NCBI GenBank assembly: GCA_020845635.1
Contig: JADLFI010000018.1
Span: 62,001 to 126,000 of the forward strand
From: Bacteroidia bacterium
Lineage (GTDB): Bacteria; Bacteroidota; Bacteroidia; UBA4408
DNA length: 64,000 bases
Reading direction: 5' to 3'
The position numbers were made by a program, and so were the translations under genes. Below, piece after piece: positions 54,365 to 63,183 of the stretch. Under the pieces are notes generated by a model. That model saw only the letters and a program-made list of their open reading frames with translations. It was not told the origin of the DNA and made no database searches. Positions within the stretch are counted from its first letter, which is position 1; each line of letters starts with the position of its first letter.

Positions 54365-55717
54365 ATGATGAAAAATAATAAAAATCTTTTGATGAGAATG
54401 TTTATAGCCGTGTTTCTATTCGGCAGCTCATCATTTCAAGTTAAAGCACAACAAAGCTTTAGTTTAGCTCAGGCACAAGATTATGCTGTAAAAAATAGTA
54501 TTAACAGTGTAAATGCCAAGCTTAATATTGATATGGCTAAGGCCAAGAAAAATGAGGTAACAGGTATTGGCTTACCACAAATTAGTTCCAGTGTTGATTT
54601 TAAAGATTATTTAGAACTACCAACATCATTAATTCCGGGCGAATTTTTTGGAGCACCTCCTGGAACTTATCTTCCTTTAAAGTTTGGAACACAATATAAC
54701 ACAACTGCCGGCATTAGTGCCAACCAATTGGTTTTTAGCAGTGATTATATTGTTGGTTTGCAAGCTTCAAAAACATATATGGAGCTAGCACAAAAATCTG
54801 AAACACGTACTAAAATTGAAACTATTACCGCTGTTGCCTCTGCCTATTATGGCGCTCTAATAGCTAAAGAAAGTTCTAAACTGCTTGATATAAATATTGA
54901 AAGATTAGATAAAATGATATTAGATATGAAGGCCTTAAATAATAACGGTTTTATTGAAAAAATTGATTTGGATAGATTAGAGGTTAATTATAATAACCTA
55001 TTAGTAGAAAAACAAAATGCCCAAAGAATGGTAAATGTAAGTGAAGCGCTACTTAAATTTCAAATGGGGCTTGATCCTAATCAATCTATTACCTTAACTG
55101 ATTCATTAAACTCATTTGTAAGTACTCTTACTGAAATAAATGACTTTAAACCAAATCCTAAATCTAGAATAGAGTACTCTATTTTAGAGACTCAGAATAA
55201 GCTAAATGAGTTAGATTTGAGAAGACATAAAATGAGCTATTTACCTTCTTTGGTAGCCTATGGTTCTATCACTTCTCAAGCACAACGTAAAGAATTTGAT
55301 ATTTTTGATACTAAGAAGAAATGGTTTCCTATAGGTGTTGTAGGAGCTACACTTAGCCTGCCCATTTTTGATGGATTACAAAAGCATTATAGAGTAGAGC
55401 AGGCCAAAATAACTCTACTTATGTCAAAAAATAATCTAAATCAATTTCAAAATGCCGCTAGTCTTGAAACCAGCAATGCTAGCGCAGCATATAATAATGC
55501 CTTGGCTACTTTTAAGTTGCAAAAAAGAAATATCGAATTAGCAGAGAATGTTTATAACGTAACCAAAATAAAATACGAGCAAGGAGTAGGTTCTAATATT
55601 GAAGTTATAGAGGCTCAGTCATCATACCGTACGGCCTTGGTTAACTACTATTCAGCTTTGTATGAAGCCTTGAACAATAAAGTAAATCTAGATAAAGCCT
55701 TAGGAAATATTAAATAA
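54365..55717 (+). CDS. TolC-family outer-membrane efflux protein
   Basis: 450 aa with a signal peptide (ending VKAQQ) and two repeats of the OEP domain, seen as long alpha-helical stretches: LAQAQDYAVKNSINSVNAKLNIDMAKAKK and VTKIKYEQGVGSNIEVIEAQSSYRTALVNYYSALYEALNNKVNLDKALG. It forms the outer-membrane channel of the tripartite pump. It follows tetR by 8 bases and precedes the adaptor gene by 15. ATG at 54368 is an alternative start. Confidence 0.93.
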   Translation: MMKNNKNLLMRMFIAVFLFGSSSFQVKAQQSFSLAQAQDYAVKNSINSVNAKLNIDMAKAKKNEVTGIGLPQISSSVDFKDYLELPTSLIPGEFFGAPPGTYLPLKFGTQYNTTAGISANQLVFSSDYIVGLQASKTYMELAQKSETRTKIETITAVASAYYGALIAKESSKLLDINIERLDKMILDMKALNNNGFIEKIDLDRLEVNYNNLLVEKQNAQRMVNVSEALLKFQMGLDPNQSITLTDSLNSFVSTLTEINDFKPNPKSRIEYSILETQNKLNELDLRRHKMSYLPSLVAYGSITSQAQRKEFDIFDTKKKWFPIGVVGATLSLPIFDGLQKHYRVEQAKITLLMSKNNLNQFQNAASLETSNASAAYNNALATFKLQKRNIELAENVYNVTKIKYEQGVGSNIEVIEAQSSYRTALVNYYSALYEALNNKVNLDKALGNIK

Positions 55718-55732
55718 GAAATACCAAAAAAT

Positions 55733-56875
55733 ATGAAAAAGAACAATTTATTAAAAATACTCATTCTTTTATTTACCACTGCATTTGTTATATCATCATG
55801 TGGAAGTGGTAACAATGTGGAGAAAAAGAAAGAAAAGCTTAACAGTTTGAAAAAACAACAAGCAGAATTGAATTCGAAGATAAAAGCACTTGAAAATGAA
55901 ATAGCCTCTATCAGTGACGGTGCCGATAATACCAAATATAAGCCTGTAATAGCCACTATAGTAAAAGATACCAACTTTGTTCACTATATTGATGTACAAG
56001 GTAAAATTGATGTTGAGGAAAATGTTACCATTAGTGCAAAAATGCCGGCTACCGTTACCAGAATTTATACCAAGGCAGGCAAGTCAGTTAAAGCCGGAGA
56101 GCTTCTAGCCGAGCTAGATAATTCTACTATTGTGGCAGGAATTAATGAGGTAAAAACAGGACTTCAATTGGCCAATAGTATATATGAAAAACAAAAAAAC
56201 CTATGGGATCAAAAAATCGGAACGGAGGTACAATATTTACAAGCCAAAACACAAAAAGAATCCTTAGAGAAGAAGCTCATATCATTACAAGAACAACTTG
56301 ATATGACTAAGATTAAATCTCCTATTGATGGAGTTGTTGATGAGGTAATGTTAAGAATAGGGCAAGGTGCAGCACCTGGAGTACCGGCCATACGTATAGT
56401 AAATTTAGCCGGTTTGAAAGCTAAAGCAGAAATATCTGAAACTTATGCGGGGCGTGTTAAAGAAGGAAATAAGGTTAGTATTAAAATGCCCGATATTCAA
56501 AAAGAAATTCAAACAAGAATTAGTTACTGCAGTAAAGTTATAAATCCTCTTACACGCACTTTTACAGTTGAGGCCTCGATTGACCCTAACCAAGGTTTAC
56601 ATGCTAATATGATGGCTGTTTTAATGATAGCCGATTATTATAAAGATACTGCTATTGTTGTGCCAATAAATGTGGTTCAAAACGGAGAGGACTCAAATTA
56701 TATTCTTGTTGCAGTTGAGAAAAACAAGAAAGTTTTTGCTGAAAAAAGAGTTGTAAAACCAGGCTTGTCTTATAATGGAAAAATAGAAATTATCTCTGGC
56801 ATTGTTCCGGGAGATAAAATTATTACCACCGGGTTTCAGGACTTAAATCCGGGCGATGCCTTATTATTAAAATAA
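55733..56875 (+). CDS. RND efflux periplasmic adaptor lipoprotein
   Basis: 380 aa membrane-fusion protein. Lipobox ISSCGSG, a coiled-coil (KKKEKLNSLKKQQAELNSKIKALENEIAS), the lipoyl halves VTISAKMPATVTRIYTKAGKSVKAGELLAELD and MTKIKSPIDGVVDEVMLRIGQGAAPG, and beta-barrel and proximal domains. An AcrA-type protein joining the inner-membrane pump to TolC. It is the third gene of the operon, 132 bases before the pump gene. Confidence 0.94.
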   Translation: MKKNNLLKILILLFTTAFVISSCGSGNNVEKKKEKLNSLKKQQAELNSKIKALENEIASISDGADNTKYKPVIATIVKDTNFVHYIDVQGKIDVEENVTISAKMPATVTRIYTKAGKSVKAGELLAELDNSTIVAGINEVKTGLQLANSIYEKQKNLWDQKIGTEVQYLQAKTQKESLEKKLISLQEQLDMTKIKSPIDGVVDEVMLRIGQGAAPGVPAIRIVNLAGLKAKAEISETYAGRVKEGNKVSIKMPDIQKEIQTRISYCSKVINPLTRTFTVEASIDPNQGLHANMMAVLMIADYYKDTAIVVPINVVQNGEDSNYILVAVEKNKKVFAEKRVVKPGLSYNGKIEIISGIVPGDKIITTGFQDLNPGDALLLK

Positions 56876-57007
56876 ACCCCATAACCCGTCAAAAGGAAAC
56901 ACTTATTTATGAGTAGTTTATTGATTAATATATTTTCAATATTGGTTCTCTGAAAAAGATGATTCCCAACAAAATAAAAATCATTAATACGTTATTATTA
57001 AATAGCT

Positions 57008-60000
57008 ATGAAAGACATAGAAAAAGAGTTTAAGCCAACTACCTGGAGTATTAATAATCGCACCAGTATCTTTATACTTACCATTATTATTACTTTAACA
57101 GGAATAATTTCTTTTAATAGTTTACCAAAAGAGAAATTTCCTGATATTGTAATACCAACCATATATGTAAGTACAATTAATGCCGGTACCTCACCACAGG
57201 ATATTGAAAATTTGATAACCAAGCCTATTGAGAAAGAATTAAAGGCAGTTTCTGGAATTAAGAATTTAACTTCTAACTCCATTCAAGACTTTAGTAATAT
57301 TATTGTTGAGTTTGACACTGATGTTCCTGCTGCGGAGGCAAAACAAAAAGTAAAAGATGCGGTTGATAAAGCGCGTACTAATTTGCCAACAAGTTTAACC
57401 AAAGAACCCAATGTTCAGGAGGTAAATTTCTCTGATATTCCGGTAATGTTTGTAAACATTTCTGGCGATTTTGATTTGAATAAATTAAAACAATTTGCTG
57501 ATGATATTAAAGATGAGTGTGAGTCGCTTAAAGAAATAACACGAGTAGATATTGTTGGTGCGTTAGATCGTGAAATACAGGTAAATGTTGACCGTTACAA
57601 GATGGAGGCTGCCGATATTACCATGGCCGATATTCAAAGAGCTATAGGCTATGAAAATATGACCATTAGTGGTGGTCAAATAACCATGGATAATTTAAAG
57701 AGAAATATTGCTATTAAAGGGGAGTATAAAGATATTTTAAAACTTAGAGATATAGTAATCAGATCACAAAGTGGGGCACAAATTTATTTAAAAGATATAG
57801 CTGAGATAAAAGATGGATTTAAGGAGAAGGAAAGCTACGCACGCTTAGGTCACAATAAAGTTATTACACTCAATATTATTAAAAGAGCAGGTGAAAACTT
57901 AATAGAAACTTCAGATAAAGTTCATGAAATAGTTGATCGTCTAAAAGTTGAAAAATTCCCTAAGGAATTGGAAATAACAATTACCGGTGATCAAAGCACC
58001 TCTACCAGGACTACACTCAAAGATTTAATCAATACCATTATTATTGGCTTTGTTTTAGTTTTAATGATATTAATGTTCTTTATGGGAGTAACCAATGCTT
58101 TCTTTGTGGCACTTTCTGTTCCACTCAGTTGTTTTGTAGCTTTCTTAATATTCCCAAGTATTGGCTTTGCTCTTAATATGATTGTGTTATTTGCCTTCCT
58201 CCTGGCTTTAGGGATAGTTGTTGATGATGCAGTGGTAGTAATTGAGAATACACACCGTATATTTGATAATGGTAAAGTTGATATTAAACATGCCGCAAAA
58301 ATTGCTGCCGGAGAGGTTTTTCTGCCTGTTCTTACCGGTACTTTAACTACTTTGGCACCTTTTATTCCATTAGCCTTTTGGAAAGGAGTTATTGGCAAGT
58401 TTATGGTTTTTCTACCCATAACTTTAATTATTACACTCTTGGCATCGCTACTGGTAGCCTATATTATTAATCCTGTATTTGCAGTGCAGTTTATGAAGCC
58501 GCACGAAGATATGAACGACCCCAAAATACGAGCAAAGAAACAAAAAGGATTAAAAATAAATTTAATTGTTTTAGGAGTTGCTGCACTTGTTTCATATTTA
58601 GCAATAGGTATTGCTATGGGTAACTTTGTTGTATTTTTAATTCTACTTACTTTATTTAACCGACTTGTTTTAGAAAAATTAATTATTAAGTTTCAAACTT
58701 CTGTATGGCCTTCTATTCAAAATAAATATGAAAATTTATTACGCAAATTGGTAAGTGGTAAAAGACCTGTTTACTTGTTAGCTATTTCTTTTGCTCTACT
58801 TGTATTTAGTTTTATAGTTACTTCTATTGTAAAACCTAAAGTTGTATTCTTTCCACAAAACGAGCCTAATTTCATATATACTTATATTACTCTTCCTGTA
58901 GGAACCTCAGTTGAATACACCGATTCAATTACTCGCATTGTGGAAAACAAAATTTATAAAATTATTGAACCCGATGGAAAACCAAATCCTATAGTTGAAA
59001 GTATTATAAGTAATGTTGCTATTGGAGCTACCGACCCAAACAGTGGCGATAGAAGCACCGCCCCTAATAAAGGAAAGGTTAGTGTGGCATTTGTGGAATT
59101 TGAGAAAAGAGAAGGTAAAACAACCGGTAAATATTTAGATCAAATTAGAGAGGCCGTAAAAGGAATTCCTGGTGCTGAGATAGTAGTTGATAAAGAAGCA
59201 AACGGGCCGCCTGTTGGCAAACCCGTAAGTATTGAAATTACCGGAGATAATCTTGATAAATTGGTAACCACTTCAAAAGAACTAAAATTATATTTGGATT
59301 CATTGCAAATTCCGGGTATTGAGGAGTTAAAGAGCGATGTTCAAAATGTAAAACCTGAAATAGTTATTGATATTGATAGAGAAAGAGCCAATCGTGAAGG
59401 AATTAGTACTGCACAAATTGGAATGGAAATAAGAAATGCTGTCTTCGGAATAGAAGCTTCTAAATATCGCGATGAAAATGATGAATACCCTATACAAATT
59501 CGTTTCAAAGAAGATCAAAGAGATAATATTGATGATTTATTAAATTTAAAAATAACCTACCGAGACATGAATATGGGCGGAATGATTCGACAAGTACCAC
59601 TTAATGCTGTAGCTTCTGTTCATTATTCCAATACCTTTGGAGGTATTAAGCGTAAAAACCAGAAAAGGATAATTATGCTTGAATCTAATATTCTGAGTGG
59701 ATATACAGCTAATGAAGTAGTTTCTTCTGTTCAAAGTGCTATTAAGAATTTTAATATTCCTGATGATATTAATATACACATGGGAGGTGAGCAAGAAAAA
59801 CAACAAGAAACAGCCGGATTTTTAGGGAAGGCTTTATTAATATCCCTAGGTTTAATGTTTTTAATTTTGGTTACACAGTTTAACTCTATCAGCAAACCAA
59901 TCATTATTTTGTCCGAAATATTATTCAGCATCACAGGGGTGTTTCTTGGAATAAGTATCTTTAATATGACCCTATCGGTAGTAATGACGGGTGTTGGAAT

Positions 60001-60391
60001 TGTTGCCTTAGGAGGTATTATTGTTCGCAATGGAATATTGTTGGTAGAGTTTACCGATTTACTCATTGAGCAAGGTATGCCTGTGGAGCTTGCAGTGGTT
60101 GAGGCCGGTCGAACCAGAATGACTCCAGTAATACTTACGGCCTGTGCTACCATTTTAGGATTAATTCCTTTGGCGGTTGGGTTTAACATTGATTTTGTTT
60201 CTTTATTTGAAAGCTTTCAGCCCAAAATATTCTTTGGAGGCGATAATGTTGCTTTCTGGGGGCCTTTAAGTTGGACTATGATATTTGGACTGAGTTTTGG
60301 TACCTTTCTTACATTGTTCCTAGTTCCGGCTATGTACCTTCTCACTTATCGTTTAAAAGAGAAATTTAATCTGATTAAAAAGAACCAGTAA
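57008..60391 (+). CDS. RND-family (AcrB/HAE1-like) efflux pump
   Basis: 1127 aa, 12 membrane helices. N-terminal SINNRTSIFILTIIITLTGIISF, AGTSPQDIENLITKPIEKEL, the proton-relay helix LALGIVVDDAVVVIENTHR with two adjacent Asp, GEVFLPVLTGTLTTLAPFIPLAF, and a second-half ILVTQFNSISKPIIIL. A cytoplasmic-loop insertion and a long segment between helices account for the extra length relative to about 1040 aa. It exports drugs or lipids using proton motive force; substrate unknown. It ends in a hairpin terminator. Confidence 0.95.
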   Translation: MKDIEKEFKPTTWSINNRTSIFILTIIITLTGIISFNSLPKEKFPDIVIPTIYVSTINAGTSPQDIENLITKPIEKELKAVSGIKNLTSNSIQDFSNIIVEFDTDVPAAEAKQKVKDAVDKARTNLPTSLTKEPNVQEVNFSDIPVMFVNISGDFDLNKLKQFADDIKDECESLKEITRVDIVGALDREIQVNVDRYKMEAADITMADIQRAIGYENMTISGGQITMDNLKRNIAIKGEYKDILKLRDIVIRSQSGAQIYLKDIAEIKDGFKEKESYARLGHNKVITLNIIKRAGENLIETSDKVHEIVDRLKVEKFPKELEITITGDQSTSTRTTLKDLINTIIIGFVLVLMILMFFMGVTNAFFVALSVPLSCFVAFLIFPSIGFALNMIVLFAFLLALGIVVDDAVVVIENTHRIFDNGKVDIKHAAKIAAGEVFLPVLTGTLTTLAPFIPLAFWKGVIGKFMVFLPITLIITLLASLLVAYIINPVFAVQFMKPHEDMNDPKIRAKKQKGLKINLIVLGVAALVSYLAIGIAMGNFVVFLILLTLFNRLVLEKLIIKFQTSVWPSIQNKYENLLRKLVSGKRPVYLLAISFALLVFSFIVTSIVKPKVVFFPQNEPNFIYTYITLPVGTSVEYTDSITRIVENKIYKIIEPDGKPNPIVESIISNVAIGATDPNSGDRSTAPNKGKVSVAFVEFEKREGKTTGKYLDQIREAVKGIPGAEIVVDKEANGPPVGKPVSIEITGDNLDKLVTTSKELKLYLDSLQIPGIEELKSDVQNVKPEIVIDIDRERANREGISTAQIGMEIRNAVFGIEASKYRDENDEYPIQIRFKEDQRDNIDDLLNLKITYRDMNMGGMIRQVPLNAVASVHYSNTFGGIKRKNQKRIIMLESNILSGYTANEVVSSVQSAIKNFNIPDDINIHMGGEQEKQQETAGFLGKALLISLGLMFLILVTQFNSISKPIIILSEILFSITGVFLGISIFNMTLSVVMTGVGIVALGGIIVRNGILLVEFTDLLIEQGMPVELAVVEAGRTRMTPVILTACATILGLIPLAVGFNIDFVSLFESFQPKIFFGGDNVAFWGPLSWTMIFGLSFGTFLTLFLVPAMYLLTYRLKEKFNLIKKNQ

Positions 60392-60416
60392 TAAACTAAT
60401 TGAACTATTGGGTTTT

Positions 60417-60450
60417 AAATGGAGAATTGTGTAATTCTCCATTTTTTTTT
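60417..60450 (+). terminator. Terminator of the RND efflux operon
   Basis: AAATGGAGAATT-GTGT-AATTCTCCATTT stem followed by a T-run. The ATG at 60419 used by the ORF track for the next gene lies inside this hairpin. Confidence 0.9.
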
Positions 60451-60478
60451 TACTTTTACCAAAGCAAGTCATAAATTC

Positions 60479-62122
60479 ATGATAAGAATTAGAAGTAAAA
60501 TTTATTTTGTTATTTTATTATTAGGATTGGTTCTTTTTGGCTCATGCCTTCAAGGAAATTTTAATTTTAAAAAAATGAGCTCTTCTTTTTGGGAGCCGGA
60601 TATTGCAATTCCTTTGGTTAGTTCATCACTCACTCTTAAAAATATTTTAACTAAGAGCAACTCAAATAACAACTTTAATGTTGGGAGTGATAATTTTGTT
60701 ACTTTGGTTTATAAAGGAACCCTTTTTTCTGTAAGAGCCGATCATATAATACAAATTCCTGACCATCCCTACTCTTCAAGTTATGCTATGCCATCTAATG
60801 CTTTTACAGCATTTAACAATCTTAATCCTAACGAAGTGTATAATGTACCTTCTCCAATCACTACCGATTTTGATTTTAATAGTGGTGTTGCTGATGCTTT
60901 AATTGACTCGTTAACTCTAAAAAGTGGGCTGTTCAATATCAATCTTACTTCATATTTTCAGCACCAAGTAAAAGTAGTTATCAATATCCCCGATGCAAAA
61001 AAGAATGGTGTTGCCTTTTCAGAAACCATTGATATTCTTCCCGCAGGAAACGGAAATATTACTAAGAACAGTACTTTTAACTTGGCAGGTTATAAATTAA
61101 ATCTTGTACAAGGAGGTTTACCTAATAAGTTAAAAATTATTTTTGATATAAGTATTACCAAGTCGCCTGCACCGGTAACTACAGGGCATAATAATTTAGA
61201 CATTAATATGAGTTTTGCCGATATGACTTTTAAAAACTTGTTTGGTTATATTGGTCAATTGGAACTTTCGCCAAATATTGATACTACTTATATTACACTT
61301 TTTAATAATGCCGTAAGCAACGGAAGCATTTCTCTCAAAAATGCAAGTTTAGGTATTAATATCACAAATTCTTTTGGAATTCCAATAAATGGTGAATTTG
61401 AAAAATTGCAAGGTTTCAACCCTGTATCTGCTGTGCCATTAACTAATATAACAAGCTCATTATTTAACAATCCCTTGCCCATTAACGCCCCGGCACAACT
61501 AGGCCAGTCAACTAACTCTACGTTATTATTAACTTCGGCCAATAGTAACATTAATAATGCTTTGTCAAACCTTCCCCGATATCTTATTTATCAAATAAAT
61601 GCCATTTCTAACCCTCCACCACCGGCCATACAAATGAGAAATTTTATGGAAGATACAAGTAGGTTTAAAGTTGATGTTGATTTAAATATGCCCTTGGAAG
61701 GAAGTATAAAAGATTTGCTATTTCAAGACACCATTCAGTTTAAATTTAAAGATGTAGAGGAACTAAAATCATTAGGCTTGAAAATTTTTATTAATAATGG
61801 GTTTCCTTTAGATGCTAATGTTCAAATATATTTTGCCGATAAAACAGGAGCTATTATAGACTCCTTGTTACAAAACGATTTTGTTATAGCTTCAGGAATA
61901 ATAGGGAGTAACGGAAAAGTTACAACCGCAACCGAAAGACAAGTAGAGATATTGTACCCCGAGGAAAAAATACTGCGACTTAGGACGGTGGATAAAATTT
62001 ATGTAAAAGCCTCTACCAGCACTTACAATCATGGAAACAGTGAGGTAAAAGTGTATTCAGATTATCGTTTAGATGTAAAAATATCGGGGAGGGCAAATCT
62101 TCGGTTTAAAATAAAAAAATAA
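60479..62122 (+). CDS. Unrecognised lipoprotein, beta-rich
   Basis: 547 aa from ATG 60479 (MIRIRSKIYFVILLLGLVLFGSCLQG); the listed start at 60419 lies within the terminator of the preceding operon. After the lipobox (GSC) the protein reads as repeated beta strands with Asn-rich turns (FVTLVYKGTLFSVRADHIIQIPD, AKKNGVAFSETIDILPAGNG, LPRYLIYQINAISNPPPPAIQ). I recognise no family. An outer-membrane-anchored, secreted-domain protein is likely. The next gene (aldo/keto reductase) starts 6 bases later, so they are co-transcribed. Confidence 0.7.
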   Translation: MIRIRSKIYFVILLLGLVLFGSCLQGNFNFKKMSSSFWEPDIAIPLVSSSLTLKNILTKSNSNNNFNVGSDNFVTLVYKGTLFSVRADHIIQIPDHPYSSSYAMPSNAFTAFNNLNPNEVYNVPSPITTDFDFNSGVADALIDSLTLKSGLFNINLTSYFQHQVKVVINIPDAKKNGVAFSETIDILPAGNGNITKNSTFNLAGYKLNLVQGGLPNKLKIIFDISITKSPAPVTTGHNNLDINMSFADMTFKNLFGYIGQLELSPNIDTTYITLFNNAVSNGSISLKNASLGINITNSFGIPINGEFEKLQGFNPVSAVPLTNITSSLFNNPLPINAPAQLGQSTNSTLLLTSANSNINNALSNLPRYLIYQINAISNPPPPAIQMRNFMEDTSRFKVDVDLNMPLEGSIKDLLFQDTIQFKFKDVEELKSLGLKIFINNGFPLDANVQIYFADKTGAIIDSLLQNDFVIASGIIGSNGKVTTATERQVEILYPEEKILRLRTVDKIYVKASTSTYNHGNSEVKVYSDYRLDVKISGRANLRFKIKK

Positions 62123-62128
62123 TATTTT

Positions 62129-63115
62129 ATGGAATATAGAAGACTTGGTAAATCAGGACTTCAAATGAGTTTACTATCATTAGGGTCATGGATAACTTTT
62201 GGGCATCAGGTTGATGATAAAGTATCAGAAAATTTAATGAAAATAGCTTATGACCACGGAGTAAATTTTTTTGATAATGCCGAGGTTTATGCCGATGGCA
62301 AATCAGAAATGGTTATGGGTAAGCTTTTTAAAAAGTTTAAATGGGATCGCTCAACTTACTTAGTTTCAAGTAAAGTATTTTGGGGCGGTAAGCTTCCCAA
62401 TCAATATGGTTTAAGCCGTAAACATATAATCGAGGCTTGCAATGCATCTTTAAAAAGATTGCAGGTTGATTATTTGGATCTATTCTTTTGTCATAGACCC
62501 GATAAAAACACCCCTGTTGAAGAAACGGTAAGGGCTATGGATTATTTAATAAATTCAGGAAAAATATTATACTGGGGAACCTCAGAATGGAGCTCGCAAC
62601 AAATTATGGAAGCCTATAGTGTAGCACGTCAATATCACCTCACACCGCCTACAATGGAACAGCCGCAATATAATATGTTTCATCGCGAAAGGTTTGAGTT
62701 GGAGTATAAACGCCTTTATAGTGAAATAGGGATGGGAACAACCACCTGGTCGCCATTAGCCTCAGGCTTATTAACCGGAAAGTATAACCAAAAACTGAAA
62801 GAAAAAACAAGACTTGGCTTGCCGGAGTTTGCCTGGTTAAAAGAAAAAGTTCTAGGAACAGATACGGAAGAGAAACTAAGTAAAGTAAAGAAATTAATCA
62901 AGTTAAGCACTACGCTGAATACTTCTCTGCCTGTATTATCATTGCAGTGGGTAATGAGTAATAAAAATGTAAGTACAGTAATTTTAGGTGCTTCAAAAGA
63001 AAACCAATTAAAAGAAAATTTGAAAGCTATAAATACTTTTTCACAATATACTCCGGAGGTACACGATATGGTGGAGAAAATATTGGATAACAAACCTAGA
63101 AGCTCAATATTTTAG
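62129..63115 (+). CDS. Aldo/keto reductase, Kv-beta-like
   Basis: 328 aa (beta/alpha)8 oxidoreductase. The catalytic tetrad is visible: Asp in FFDNAEVYADGKSE, Tyr in the same segment, Lys in LVSSKVFWGG and His in DLFFCHRPDKNTP. NADPH-binding residues lie in the C-terminal LSLQWVMSNKNVSTVILGASK. The N-terminus EYRRLGKSGLQMSLLSLGSW and EQPQYNMFHRE place it near the potassium-channel beta-subunit/YghZ group, which reduces aldehydes such as methylglyoxal. It follows the unrecognised lipoprotein by 6 bases. Confidence 0.92.
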   Translation: MEYRRLGKSGLQMSLLSLGSWITFGHQVDDKVSENLMKIAYDHGVNFFDNAEVYADGKSEMVMGKLFKKFKWDRSTYLVSSKVFWGGKLPNQYGLSRKHIIEACNASLKRLQVDYLDLFFCHRPDKNTPVEETVRAMDYLINSGKILYWGTSEWSSQQIMEAYSVARQYHLTPPTMEQPQYNMFHRERFELEYKRLYSEIGMGTTTWSPLASGLLTGKYNQKLKEKTRLGLPEFAWLKEKVLGTDTEEKLSKVKKLIKLSTTLNTSLPVLSLQWVMSNKNVSTVILGASKENQLKENLKAINTFSQYTPEVHDMVEKILDNKPRSSIF

Positions 63116-63154
63116 TATTTTATTAACAAATTTTCATTTTAAACAATTAATTAG

Positions 63155-63162
63155 TATATTCG
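63155..63162 (+). promoter_or_regulatory. -7-like element before the last gene
   Basis: TATATTCG is a common variant of TAnnTTTG; it ends 21 bases before the ATG at 63184. Confidence 0.45.
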
Positions 63163-63183
63163 CAACGAAATAATTCTAGGTCA

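Noticed and set aside
57991-58419. 142-aa minus-strand ORF inside the RND pump gene
   Set aside because: Antisense shadow of a strongly conserved coding region.
60419-60478. Start at 60419 for the unrecognised lipoprotein
   Set aside because: This ATG lies inside the hairpin terminator of the RND operon; ATG 60479 begins a standard lipoprotein signal.
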